From contig JAJNNX010000013.1 of assembly GCA_023159155.1 (NCBI GenBank), positions 992,001 through 1,056,000 of the forward strand: 64,000 nt of DNA, in the 5' to 3' direction. The notes below the pieces were generated by a model. That model did not search any database. It worked only from the letters and a program-made list of their open reading frames with translations, and was not told the origin of the DNA. The DNA comes from Ustulina deusta (Eukaryota > Ascomycota > Sordariomycetes > Xylariales > Xylariaceae). Shown here in pieces: positions 33,921 to 46,600 of the stretch. Position 1 is the first letter of the stretch. Every line of letters begins with the position of its first letter. Both the position numbers and the translations under genes were made by a program.

Positions 33921-34862
33921 TTTACACGCTTAGTCGATGACGGTCCTTAGACGGACGGAAAAGAGAGGTAGTGAGATTCGTGAAATAAGCTTTTGGGAAG
34001 GGTTTACGCTGACTGCGCGAGCAGTGATGCAGATGGACGACGAGGGAAGAAAGGGAGAGGGGTATGTACGAACAGGTCCGTTGGGTGTCGGACACTTCCG
34101 CCTTCAAGTCTAAGAGTGCCTATATGGCGGGCCTACCCCCGTGAGGACATTCTCGGACCTCTAGTCCGGGCTAGGGTTATTACAGCATGACCTGCACCCT
34201 CGGTTCTACGTCCTGGCTCATTCGGATTATGCTGACATTTGTACCGGAATCGGTACTGCTTCGGAATTGGATTCGGTATTTGCCTTGAAACTAACATTCG
34301 CCTCGTATCCTTTATTCGAGATTAGTATCTTAACTAGAATTATACCTTATCAACGGTCGGCGATCCGTACCCCATATCCTTCTGACGGCATAGTACGTAC
34401 ATTGACCTGGCAGAGTTGAATGTAATCAAGACATATCGAACACGATTTCTAGGATGTAGTTGAGGAGAGATTTCTCGCGAGAGAGTGTATGATTGCCGGA
34501 ACAATATTATTGCGCTTCCGCATGGAATAATGATTGTGCCTACCTACTGAAGGAGATACGATATTGCGGATGGCTCGGCCCCACCTAACTGTCACAATCC
34601 TACCTAAGCTTATCTAGGTAGACTAGGTAGGTCATGATGGGTTCTTCTGCATCAGGGGTATTGATGAAAGAGAACTGTAATTTTCGGTGTCTGGTAGTTG
34701 CGTTTCGGCGGGCGCAGCCAACCCTTCGCTATTAGATCTTAGAAAGTACGAGCAAAATATTATTTTATTTGTTTGCTGTTTTGTCTCTCTCGAGGCACAG
34801 AAGGCGGCATATGTGAGTTCCTGGTAGCGAGGCGAGCGCGTATTGACACCAAAAGCGTGGCG
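33921..34862. other. Divergent intergenic region with CCTAGGTA-type repeats
   Basis: Between the UstYa-like gene and the MFS pseudogene. It includes clustered CCTACCTA/TAGGTAG motifs at 34599-34632. No gene or RNA seen; it should contain the promoters of both neighbours. Confidence 0.35.
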
Positions 34863-36579
34863 ATGGCACACCATTACGTGGAGCCCCGGCGGCCATCACC
34901 AGAGCTGGATGAAGAGGAAAATGAGGAACGATCACGCTTCAGAGAATCTTCAAATAGATTACTCACGGAGGACAGGGCCCTACAATCGTACCCCTCAACC
35001 AAATCAAGCTATGAGATGCTCGTTTTGACAATCAGCCTAGCAGGGTCAGTTAATCTCCTCATTCAAATTATGCGTATACATATTGAACAATGCAAAGTCT
35101 ACAGTCGGCATATTGCTCTCAGTTTGCGGATGGTACGGTGGGTACTTCAGACCATCAATCGTTGTCCAGTATTGACTAGTACAACAGGATTTCTTAATGG
35201 AGATTGGCATTAGCCCTACAGTGATCGCATCCGTCTGGATTATTCCTCCGGTATGCGGGGCCATCCTCCAGCCACTTTTCGGGATACTGAGCGATACGTT
35301 GAAGGAGAAGGTGGGTAGACGGGAACCATTCGTGTTAGTAGGCGGCATTGGATTGCTTTGTGCGCTGCTTATTCAAGCGTGGAGTTCTACAATTGCAAAT
35401 AGCTTCGACAGTTCTTGTGAGGGGACTTGGCCAGCATGTCGGATCAAGATATTCGTCAGCGTGTTGACTGTCGTGGTGCTATATGCGTCTGCCCAGGCTG
35501 TCCAAATTGGAACGCGTGCTAAGATGCTTGAGGAATGTCGCGTCAATTGGACGCCAACGCATGGGCTAGCCGGGTCGTCAGCTTGACAAGTGTGTTGTAT
35601 TACATTTTGTCCTATGGACTGCCCCCATTGGGGACAATCGAACTGCGTATGCAGGAGCTGGCTCTAATATCTTCCATCATAATTGTTGTAGCCATCAGCA
35701 TCCCTTGCGTGGCGAGTTTCCAAACGCCGCCCCATTATTCCACTTCCCGGGCTCTCCCAACGAAGAATCGAATCAAACATATGTCTTATATTCAACAGCT
35801 GAAGGAAACTGTCACCACGCGTATGATCAAAATCCTAGCTGTCCAATTCTTGTCGTCGTTTGCGTGGTTTCCATATCTATTCTATATCAGCAGGTACGTT
35901 CCTATAACGGCGGTGGACTTTATAATTACTAATCTTCTTTTAGGTATATCACAGAAAAAAGTGCGTACATCCAAGTCGAAACTCTTGAGCACAGCTTGCC
36001 AGCCCTGAGACTAATTATGACTAAGGCCATAGTAATGGGGATAGAGCTAAACGGTTGGGGCCGCTAGCACTTTTTTTACAATCCGTGGTGCATCTGACAA
36101 CGAGTCTGGCTCTCCCGTTCCTAGTCAGCCACACCACGAGAAAGGCCAATTCAACCATTGTAGCCTTCAAGTTTCCTACGCTTCCCCCAATGCGAATATG
36201 GAGGCTATCCCAAGCGCTTTACTCAGTATGCGTTGCCGCCATCCTATTGACGAACTCTACCGGTTTCATGCTCGCGTTGGCCGCACTGACTGGACTTTGC
36301 TGGGCCGTTATGCAGATAATTCCATACACTATGTTAACAGACGAATTTATTCTAGGAAATGACGAGGGCCATAGAAGATCAAGTCGATCCGGGCTCTTTC
36401 TGGGAATCAACAATCTGTCCCTGACCATCCCGCAAATCATAGCAGGCCTTATATGCACTACCATCTTTTCCACCGTATCAAACGGGGATACCAACTCGCT
36501 GTTCAACGGTATGACGAGGAGCCTTGCTGTCGGATCTTTCGTATCTTTGCTGGCCGCAGCAGTATCATTTTGTATATAA
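34863..36579 (+). pseudogene. Broken MFS transporter of the sucrose/GPH type
   Basis: Exons 34863-35044, 35098-35137 and 35188 onward join cleanly and give the family N-terminus (SLAGLQSAYCSQFADGT, then MEIGISPTV and GILSD). After the MLEEC block at 35540 the frame shifts by one to QLDANAWASRVV (35545), an intron at 35895-35943 is intact, then a second frame break near 35990 and an in-frame TAA near 36020 separate it from the C-terminal part (LGPLALFLQSVV to 36579). The C-terminal third reads well with several membrane helices and the typical SLTIPQIIAGLI motif. About twelve helices would be expected; the breaks make a full-length protein unlikely. The family moves sugars by proton symport; in the cluster it may once have been an export or self-protection gene. 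Confidence 0.65.
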
Positions 36580-36748
36580 TCTATGAAAAATAGCTACCAG
36601 TGCCGCGCCGTAATAACTCTCCGATTTGGTTCCCCTAGGCGTGGACATTATGTTTTAAATATTTCACTTCTATATCCTAGATATGCATGGCGAAAGTTAC
36701 CACGACCACTACCGGCAACAGGAACTGGCCAAATTTTATGAAGCTGTG

Positions 36749-38720
36749 TCATTCCTCGTCACTCTCGTCAGTTTCAAGTTTGATCTCATGCCCGTTACCT
36801 TCAGAGACCCATAAACTCAAGATACACGCAAATATAGTTACTCCGCTCATAATCCACCACGGCAAACCTGTCACCCCGTGTGCGGATCCATACGAGTAAA
36901 ACAAGCCAGCAGCGACGGGGCTGATCGTGCGCGTGAAACTGTTCACCATTTCAGCTGTGCTGTGGGTTCTTCCCAGAGCCGATGGGTGCGGAGATGAGCT
37001 TGATAGAGTATCAGTACCGGTGCATATAAGTGAAGAACGACAGATATCGTTCACTCACTTGTTAGTTAATACGATCTGGGATGGCACAGCAAATGATGCA
37101 CTAAACATCATCAACGCCTGCGCAAGGAAGATTGCTGTCCAAACGAACGGGCCATCCCGTGCGGCGGGTCGAGGGGAACTTGACGGCACCACAGAAAGGT
37201 ACGGGATTATAAAATAAACCAACGGAAACCCTCTTAGGAAGACGCGCCAAGTTTTCAGCATTCCCAATCGCTTCACCACTCGGGAGTAGCCAAAGAACTG
37301 CAACGGAATTCCCAGGATTCCGGCAAAAGCTAGTGAGATAGCAACCTTATCCACCGGCATACCCAGGCCACCGACAAACCTGAAAGGGAGTCGAACATGG
37401 GCGTCCTCTGGTGCTGCCACCGGGTCACTGAGAAAGCTAGGCCAAAGCGTGTTATAGACGGCAACGTGTCCTTCCATAATCGCATATGACGCCAGAGTAA
37501 GACAGAGATTTCGTGTAAAGAGACGCCGTAGAGGGAGTGTCTGTTTCTTAACTTCCTCTTGGTTGTCCAGGGAGCTCATTTCAACCTCCTCGCCCACAAA
37601 CTGGATACTTTCTTCATCCGTTTCTTGTTGCGTAACTACCGAGTAAGGCTGGTGTTTTGAACCCCTTTTAAATAAGGCGGCAACTCTGGCTGAGATATGT
37701 AGACCCGGGTCGTACTTATTGCACGCTTCTTCATGTGTCTGATCATTAGGCGACAATTATCAGCCACCGGCTTTGAATGGAGGAGGAAAGAGAGACAGAG
37801 AGCAGAGCGCACAGACCTCCTCTAGTTTGAAAAAGACGAACAGGAAGGCCATAAAAGCGACAGAGGCACTAGCGATAGCGGGCAACGCATAGGGAAATCG
37901 GCGGAAGAACGGGAGTTCACTATTGCTGGAGAAGTTGGCCAGCAGTCCCGCTACTACTGGACTTATAATAGCCGCGACATTATAACATATTGGCATAAGG
38001 ATAAATGCTTTAGCTTGGTAACTTGAAATGGCTCAGTCAAACTTAGCGCGAACGAACGAGGGTACCACATACCGGCGTTCCTTGACCACCTCGGACACCA
38101 TGGTTCTGATCATGGCGGTATTACCGTTGACCGCACCCTCGACCAGGCGGATGACTATAGCCTGGCGGAAATCGCTGATAAAGCCAAAAGCCAGCGTGCT
38201 TAGAACTTGAGGTGACATTTCCGTAAGCCGGTGCGCACCCATAAGTCGCCATGAAAGACACATTGCATACGCGCGCATAGATACTTACACGACCCGCCTA
38301 GACCCATGAGTAGCACCATTTTCCTACCTCCTCTTGGGGAGTCGGCCAAATGACCCCATAGCACTGCCGTACAGCCTTGGGCGAGTGTGTATACCGTCTG
38401 GAGTAATGCGGCATCGCGGACGATCGCGTCGGATGGTTTGGAGGGGTCAAGCGATTGCAGCTGGTAAAATACGTATGTCTATGCCACAGCTCATGAGATG
38501 CCGCCGGTCAGCCACCATTCCGCCAAGAGATCAATGGCCGACAGCCGGTAAGGTAACGCCTAATAGATCCACAGGGTAGGTTTTGTAGACATACCTGGAT
38601 TGAGGTCCGTACCACTGGCTGGGAGAAACGAGCAAGGCAGATGATGGCCAACTGACCTTTGTTCGGCAGGTCAGACCAAGCCACATCCGGCTGGGTTTCC
38701 GACATGGCGATCGGCGACAA
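36749..38720 (-). CDS. Intact DHA1-type MFS transporter, about 527 aa
   Basis: Six minus-strand exons: 38720-38595, 38478-38289, 38205-38073, 38021-37817, 37738-37059 and 36998-36749. All junctions keep frame and have GT/AG ends. The N-terminal motif QLAIICLARFSQPVVRTSIQ, the loop GHLADSPRGGRKMVLLMGLGG (MFS signature between helices 2 and 3), and RLVEGAVNGNTAMIRTMVSE are typical of fungal DHA1 drug:H+ antiporters related to yeast YCR023c. A long cytosolic loop with an acidic stretch lies mid-protein. Next to an NRPS and regulator it is the best candidate for exporting the peptide product or conferring resistance. Confidence 0.8.
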
Positions 38721-39259
38721 TACGTGAGACTAGGTGGTCAAACTACGACGGACCACGGGCTGCCCCGACCGTGGCAAAATGATGTTGGGTGGAGGAGTTG
38801 GGAATGGCATGAGAGAATGTCAGCAGTGAAATGTAATCTCACCCATGTGTTATGATGGCTTTGAAACTTAGATACCTAGGTAGCTTCGACAGCTCGATCA
38901 ATTAGTCAAATCCGTCCAAAGACATGAAAAAAGATAACCCCAAGCTGCGTTCATTGTTGCTAAAACCCCTGTCTCGTAAGCTGCATGACGTGACATGACC
39001 TATGTTTTCCCATTTCCGACAAGGCATCCGAGTCCGAGTCTACCCTACTAATGATTTGGGGTGCCATTCTCTCCAACTTCGGTATTAGAAACCCCTCCCT
39101 CCCCCGCTTGAGTATCCCTTGCGCCCTCAGAAACCCCTGTTCACCCCCATGTACACGCTTACACATAGATAACAGTCTTTGTGTGATAGCCTTTGCGCCC
39201 CCTTTGCGCCACCGTGTAAATACTGCTTACGTACATAACGCTTGCTCTGCCAACCCTGG
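38721..39259. other. Intergenic between MFS and second UstYa-like gene
   Basis: No gene seen; the palindrome TACCTAGGTA occurs at 38873-38882. It contains the MFS promoter. Confidence 0.3.
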
Positions 39260-39952
39260 TTACCCAATCAGACAATCAACAAAGTACTCCTCGTTGTAGA
39301 TTCTCGTGGTGTTGAGTGCCTTCACGTCTTTCCATTCAGGGTTACCGTTGTACTGCAAGCAATGGTGAAGGTGATCCTCGCTCCTACAGATAGTGTCTAG
39401 GATTATGGACTCACTCCTCAGCGCCGCTTGGATTCGCTCAAGGGCGTATGCGCAGTGCAAATGGTGGAAACGGCCGTCGGTCCAAACCCAGCCGTGCTCG
39501 CCCGTTTCAACAGCCTCGAGAGAAATCTCGTTGATCATCTCGGGTTCCAGCCAGTACTTGAAGTCCATATCCCGCAAGATTCCTTTGTACTTTTCGTACA
39601 TTTTCTCGTTGAAACAACGGGGATGCATCCACGTCGACAGCACCAGGTCATAGACGCATCCCGCTTCTTCCGCTTCTTTCCAGTCCGGCGAGCATTTCCC
39701 AAGTGATACAAGCTCTGTATCATTTCCATTTAGTGAATGACGCCGGGTACCAGACGTTGTTCGACCAAGCATGAAGAACGCCGTCAATAACAGAACGATT
39801 GCAACACCCTTGATGGTGTCTGCGATGCGCGAGCTCCGTCGAGCCCGACCCGGGATATTAGATGAAACGGTCCATTCTTCTTTGTCTTGCTCCGGTCTTC
39901 CTTCTGCGACTTCCTCATCAATAGGCTGAGTCTTGAGCGGCGCATACGACAT
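39260..39952 (-). CDS. Second UstYa-like (DUF3328) oxidase, 230 aa
   Basis: Intact single-exon minus-strand gene. One membrane anchor (GVAIVLLLTAFFMLG, about residues 49-64) follows a cytosolic N-terminus. The lumenal domain carries the conserved CVYDLVLSTWMHPRCF block and both HxxHC motifs, HHLHC (about 165) and HLHHC (about 197), expected to bind copper. It is closer to canonical UstYa/UstYb proteins than the 32938 gene. The gene is divergent from NRPS-1, sharing a 680-bp intergenic region, which suggests co-regulation. Predicted role: oxidative tailoring of the peptide (hydroxylation, desaturation, cyclisation or halogenation); the chemistry cannot be read from sequence. Confidence 0.85.
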   Translation of the reverse strand: MSYAPLKTQPIDEEVAEGRPEQDKEEWTVSSNIPGRARRSSRIADTIKGVAIVLLLTAFFMLGRTTSGTRRHSLNGNDTELVSLGKCSPDWKEAEEAGCVYDLVLSTWMHPRCFNEKMYEKYKGILRDMDFKYWLEPEMINEISLEAVETGEHGWVWTDGRFHHLHCAYALERIQAALRSESIILDTICRSEDHLHHCLQYNGNPEWKDVKALNTTRIYNEEYFVDCLIG

Positions 39953-40631
39953 TTTTGCCGAGGTGATCGTAATGAACAGGATGTGTTGTCGAACAGAACC
40001 CGAATGCCAACGGATTCGTCAGATCGCTTGAAGGGCGAAAGGTAGACTACACCATTCCGGATGGTTACGAAAATGGAAAGTATGGAGAGTAGTGTGCTTA
40101 CATAGTGCAGCGACATTGCAGATGAATCCGGAAATCATAACAGGCAGGCATAGGCGGAATTCCGAAACTTCACTCGGAACCAGATCATATTCCGGTTCAA
40201 CTACACAGGGGGTAATCCTCTCACCTAGAAAGCTTATTCGCTCACTAAGAATCCTAATACCTAATAGGTACAGGAACTACCTGACATATAATCAATCGAT
40301 ATAGTCTAAGATTCACGCATTGCCGGCGAAGAGATCCCGACAGCCCGGAATGTACAGCAGACAGCATTACTTGGCAGCGCCCACCACGCCGGATAAGGCG
40401 CGGACTTCAGATGGATATGCGGCCTTAAACCAATCGGGGGCTTCGGCTCCCCTGTTCAGTTTGTTGACAGGAGTAAATGAGAATAGCTCAGGTTTAGCCC
40501 TAAACAGGCGCATGTTTAAGCGGGCATCTAAGTCTACAGACAGGTTGTCACTCTAAATATTCTCGATATACACTTTGTCCAAGGTCGCCTTCCCCTTATA
40601 AAAGAGAGTAATACGAAAACACGGCGCTGAG
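39953..40631. promoter_or_regulatory. Bidirectional promoter between UstYa-like gene and NRPS-1
   Basis: 680 bp between two divergent starts. No upstream A-domain sequence is present that could have been missed from NRPS-1; the small plus-strand frame 40320-40554 has no family resemblance. The palindromic CGG-type site expected for a Zn2Cys6 regulator was not resolved by eye. Confidence 0.4.
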
Positions 40632-43600
40632 ATGACTCTTGAGGACATGGGTAACACTGTCGAGCAACTACTATTGAAATTATACGCAGAAGTGCTCTTA
40701 ATTCCTGAAGATCAGATTGGACTTGAAGATTCATTCACAGGACTTGGAGGTTAGCAGTTTACCGAGTTTGGTGTATGCTGTACACAGAGAAGTTAAAAAT
40801 GCTGATAGGATGTGTTGTCAGGTGATTCTTTCAAAGCAATCAAACTCAAACGAAAATGCGATCAACTCGGCATTCGGCTGTCGCTCCGGGATATATTGGC
40901 CCGGAAAACAATTGCTGGTATAGCAGCGGGCCAAGTTGGCGTGACTGACAGACAGAAGCGCACCAAGAGAACGAAGAAGGCACACAAACGCATAGATACG
41001 GGAGGCCATGAACGCTTCCACTTGATGCCGCAGGACTATGCCTGGGACTTGATTTTCGAAGAGCTCGGCTTTAAAGGTGCAACATGGAACCCGGAAGCAC
41101 TGGAACTTGTCGAAAACGTGTACCCGTGCAGCCCAATGCAAGAGAGCATATACGTGGCCAGAGAAACTAAGGGGAAGCAGCTCTATCGGATCCACGAGCT
41201 CTTTGAGATGGGTCCGTACATGACTCCCAACAAGTTAGAATCGGCTTGGCAGTCGGTTATCGATCGTCACGAGGGTTTGCGCACAGTTTTCGTGCCAACC
41301 ACTGACATTGGAGCCTCTAGGCTACTCGACGCTGTGGTTCTCAAGAGCCAACGCTGCGAGGTGGAACTGATGAATTGCATAGACTATGCGGCCGTGCTCG
41401 CTGCCTTTGAAGAGAGTTGCATGAACCCCCAAGACTATCCAAAGGGCCCGCCTCATCAACTTACAATATACAGCACCGAGAATGGCCGGCAGTTCTGCCA
41501 AATTGATTTGAGCCACATGGTTAGCGATGGAACATCACTTATCAACATAGTCAACGAGATTTGCACTCTGGCGAATGGTTCGGCCCTTGGCCTTGCACCG
41601 GGATACAGCAGAGTTATCAAATACAATCAATCAGCCCAGCTTTTGGATGAAAGCTTAGGATACTGGAAGTCGTACCTAAATGGTACGCAGCCCTGCAACT
41701 TTCCATCCCTCCGGAGAGGGAGTAAGTTGACGGGGCAGAACGCCCCAGATCGCTGCCAAGTTGTGGAAGTCCCTTTTCGAAGGCTCAAAGAGCTGAGCGA
41801 GTTTTGTGCTAAAATGGAAGTCACGGTTTCTACTGCCCTTCAGGCCGTATGGGCAATTCTCCTTCGCACTTACACCGGAAACGAAGAGGTTTGCTTTGCC
41901 TACACCTGTTCAGGACGTGACATCCAACTCGATGGTATTGAGATGATCTGCGGGCCACTGGTTAATCTCGTCGTGCGCCGAGTCAGTTTGGCAGAAAAAA
42001 ACCTCAGGGGAATAATCGAGACCATTCAGGCAGACTTTATCAACTCGCTACAACATCAGACAGCGCCATTCATGCGCGTTCAGCAACTTTTCAAACCCAC
42101 GGAAAAGATGTTCAATACAATCATGACTGTGCAATATGCGCCATTGCTCGTCGATGAAAGTGATGGCCTTCCATTGAAGCGAATGACGAGCTTCAATGCA
42201 ACAGACTTTGGATTATCTATTCACATCACATACTCGGAAACCGCCGCGAAGACTCAGCTCACATACTCCACGAGCCTGCTGTCCACAGTCATTGCGGAAC
42301 GAGTGATGAAAACTTTCCTCTCGATCATAGATAGCCTCTTAGATATCATTGATATTGATGCTCAAGTTAGTCAGCTTCCAGTAATCAGCCCCTCAGACTT
42401 GCAGCAGACGATGGAGTGGAACAAGGAAACACTAGACAGGACCGACGAACTTCCTCCTGCCGCCACGGTGCACGGATTAATCGAAGCAACAGCTGTTCGT
42501 GCACCAAATGCACCGGCAGTTTACTTTTCAGGAGAGATATTCAATTACGATGATTTGAATACCATGTCCACATGTCTGGCGCACCAGATGCTTAGATCTC
42601 TGAGCCGCAAGCAAAGCTTCGTTCCATTATTTTTCGAAAAGTCCGCCCTTTACTCGGTCGCGTTGTTAGCGGTTCTAAAATGCGGCAGGGCTTTTGTACC
42701 CATAGACATCTCGAACCCGCTCGATCGAATACAGCGACTGTTCGAACAACTGGGAATCACACCATCTTCCGGTCTCGTCATATGTTCCGAGGGTAGGTCA
42801 GACCAACTGCGCCCAGTTTGTCGTCAAGTCTTGGTGCCCAGCGTCAGCGGCTTGCGGACAGAAAGTACCAAATCAGACACCCGAAATGTATCCGCGCTGT
42901 TACCAGTGGTACAGCCGAGTGATCCAGCATACATCATTTTCACTTCTGGGTCTACCGGCAACCCAAAAGGTGTCATGATCAGCCATGGTGCTTACGCACA
43001 TGCTGCCCGAACTCATGCTTCTGGAATACACATCGGCCCGAGGTCTCGAGTGTTGCAGTTTGCGTCGTACGCATTCGATACAAGCATGGAAGACCATTTA
43101 ACAACCTTCATCATCGGTGCCTGTCTCTGCGTCCCTACAGAAATGGAACGTGACACGGCCTTGGTAGATTTTATTAATATATCGGGCGCCGATTGGCTTC
43201 ATATCACGCCTTCCATGATGGTTATGATACCTCCAGCTTCGGTTCCGTCACTGAGAACCATCGTTCTAGGAGGTGAGCCCATGACGAGTGATAATGTGAC
43301 GGAATGGGCAATCCCAGGGAGACGCCTAGTCCAGGTTTATGGACCTTCCGAGTGTTCCGTGACAAGCACAAGGTAAGTACAGAAACACCCCACAGCAGGA
43401 AATTGTTGCTCTCTTGTCTTGGTTGACTTCTCTATACCCAGACTAACATTTCGGCAGTGAGTACAATGTACCCTCTATCCCTAAAATCAGGCCCCAGCCC
43501 TCGGATATTCGAGAAAGACATAACTAACGTAGGGTTTTTCGATCATCAGTCACCCCCGACGTCTCCATACGACGCGACCCTACTAATATAGGGAGGACTT

Positions 43601-46600
43601 TTGCCGGTTGTGCGACTTGGATCACTGATGTGCATAATCCCAACATTCTCTGCCCGATTGGGGCTGTTGGGGAGCTGCTGATGGAAGGTCCCATCCTTGC
43701 TCAAGGTTATTTAGGCCTTACCGCTGCCACGGACTCTGCCTTCATCACCCATACCACATGGGCGCCAGAAAAGAGGCTTTACCGCACAGGAGACTTAGTC
43801 CAGTACGGTGAGACAGGCGAGCTACATTTTATCGGAAGGACCGACAGCAGAGTCAAAATCCGGGGACAGAGGATAGAGTGCAGCGAGATAGAAAGCCAAC
43901 TGAGAACGCAGATTTCGGTTCTCCATGTCGTCGTCGTCGTTCCCAAGTCCGGTCCAGGGGCAGAACGTCTCATAGCTGTCGTGTCGTTGAAACCAAGCGA
44001 GGACGTGACGCATCTTGAAAAACCAAGCGATGATATACAGTTGGCAAGGTTGGAGGCTGGCAAAAGAACCGAAACCGCGATGACTCTCCATTACTGGTTA
44101 GCGGATCGATTGCCAGCTTACATGGTCCCGGATCTTTTCGTCTTTGTCGACCACATACCCATGAATTCTTCTAGGAAGCTAGACAGAAAACAAGTTGTCC
44201 GTTACATGGAACGCATGAGTCAGGAGTCTTACCGAGGCCTCTTCGATCAGATAGATGGGCCGAACCAGGATCGCACGGGTACTGGATTGGAACATGCGCT
44301 GAAAAGAGTATGGTGTCGTGTGCTGAATGTACCTGAAAGCGCGGTAAACTGGAACACATCTTGGTTCTTTTCTGGTAAGTCTACAAATGCCTACCCCTTC
44401 ATACGTATAAACAAGACTTCAGCTTGACAAGCTATTGCCTCCCTAGGATTTCCCCAGTTATTTGTTGAAAGGACCTGACACTTTGGATTAGGAGGTGACT
44501 CGATCTCGGCAATGATGCTGAGCAGCGAATTGAGAAAAGAGTCTATTAGAATCGCTGCAGCTGATGTTCTTCGGCTACGTAACATCGAACGGATAGCAAT
44601 CCACATTCAAGAGACTGTATCAAATGATCAAGACGCGAAATTCCAGAATGTTGATTTTACCAAGACGGATACTGACGTGTCGTGGGACCTATCGCCAATC
44701 CAGCAGCTCAGTTTCCAGTTTTACCCTGACGGAGATTACTTCGACCAGCAGACCATGGTTGTTGACACGACCTTGACCCTATCTGACGAAACCATTACCG
44801 CAGCACTCGATGCCGTAGTAATGTCGCATCCGATGTTGCTGGCTCGCTTTATAAGAGAGTCGTCTGTTGGAGCTCAGGTCTGGAGGCAACGTGTAGTATC
44901 TATGCCTTCTGTCGGATCAGCATATATGATTCAATTTCATCAAAACACACGCACCGATTTCAAACTTAGGTCCATATCTGAGACTAAATCAAGAATCGAT
45001 TTGGTTAACGGCCCAATGATGGGAGTAGACGTCTTCCGGTCTGCTGTCTCGACCACAATTTCGGTCTGTATACATCATTTGGTCGTGGATATGGTGTCAT
45101 GGAGAATTATTTTCCAAGAGCTTGAGGATTTCATCGTGGGACAGCGCGCTATTCAGCCAGAACCAATATCTTTTCAATCGTGGTGTCAGGTGCAGCATAT
45201 CTACGCACAGAGCATCCAACCGTCACAGGTTCTTCCAGGAGACGGATTCGAGGTCGATATGGGCTATTGGTCTATGGAAGTGAGTCCAAATCTATTCAGA
45301 GATGCCACATCGACAACATTCGAGATCGGGCGTTCAGACACCGCAAGTTTGTTAGACGCCTGCGATAAGCTAGAATATAGTGTCGTGGATGTCTTGTGTG
45401 CAGCGATAGCCACCTCGTTCTCTCAAACGTTTCCAATGCGTGCCTCCCCAGCTATCTTTATTGAAGGTCATGGAAGGGAGTCTCCCAGTGACGGGATTGA
45501 TCTTTCCCGAACAGTTGGATGGTTCACAACGCTCTCTCCAGTGGCAGTACAAGTACCACATGACCAAGAGCCGAATAGAATGGGGATCCTTGAACGGATC
45601 AAACAGTTCAAAGAAGCTACACCGTCAAAGGGTCTCGATTATTTCACGTATCGCTTTCTACCACAAGACGCTCCCAGTGCGTATCATGAGCGCCATGCTC
45701 GTGCTGAGATTGTCGTTAATTTTCTAGGGGCGTACCAACAATTCGAACGCGCCGGCTCTACGTTCAAACGCTGTGATGACCTCGAGCTCCTCTCAGCCCT
45801 TTCGGACATGCGCCGAGAGCACCGAAAGAACTCGGAGAGATATAGTCTGATCTCAATCATCGCTGTTGTTAAGAATGGCTCGTTATCTATCGAGGTCGAA
45901 TGGAACAGACAGATGGGCTTCCAAAGCGAACTTGCTTCATGGCCGCTGAAAATTAAGGACGACATGTTACTGTTAACCCAAGACTTGACCGGTATATCTG
46001 CTTTACCACGTGTTCCCGCACCAAGACCTGACCTCATATGCTTCGGCATCGACAAGCAGAAGACACTGGCTGAGGCTATGAGTTTAGGGGTGTCGTTTCA
46101 TGAAATTGAAAGCATGTATCCATGCTCACCAATGCAAGAAGGGCTTATGGCGAGTCTATTGAGGGATTCGGACATATCATCAGCATATACTCAGACGTTT
46201 CTTTTGAAAATCACCCCCGGGGAAGGAAAAGTGATTGAAAGTGAGCAAGTTGTGGAGGTCTGGCAGCGAATCGTTCGAAAATATGCAATTTTACGAACCA
46301 TCTTTGTGGAAAACGATGCCGGAGACTATGTTCAGGTGGTATTACATCACATAAATCCAGTGGTACTAGCCAAAGACGATGTTAGTGAGGAAGACTTGAG
46401 AAAGACGCTGTTCGAGTCGGAGAATCAATCGTTGAAGTCACCTCTCAGCGGAGTTCCTTTGCACCGCATCGTAGTTTGCAAAGGAACTGATAAATTAACG
46501 TACATATTACTTACGAAGAGCCATCTTCTCACCGATGGCACGAGTACCCAAATTTTAATTCGAGACTTGGCCAAAGGGTGTGACGGGGTTGCTGAGACTT

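Noticed and set aside
43373..43532. Possible extra small exon between two introns in NRPS-1 A1 region
   Set aside because: Only the acceptor at 43533 keeps frame without an in-frame stop; an acceptor at 43457 leads to TAA. The weak branch-site spacing leaves some doubt.
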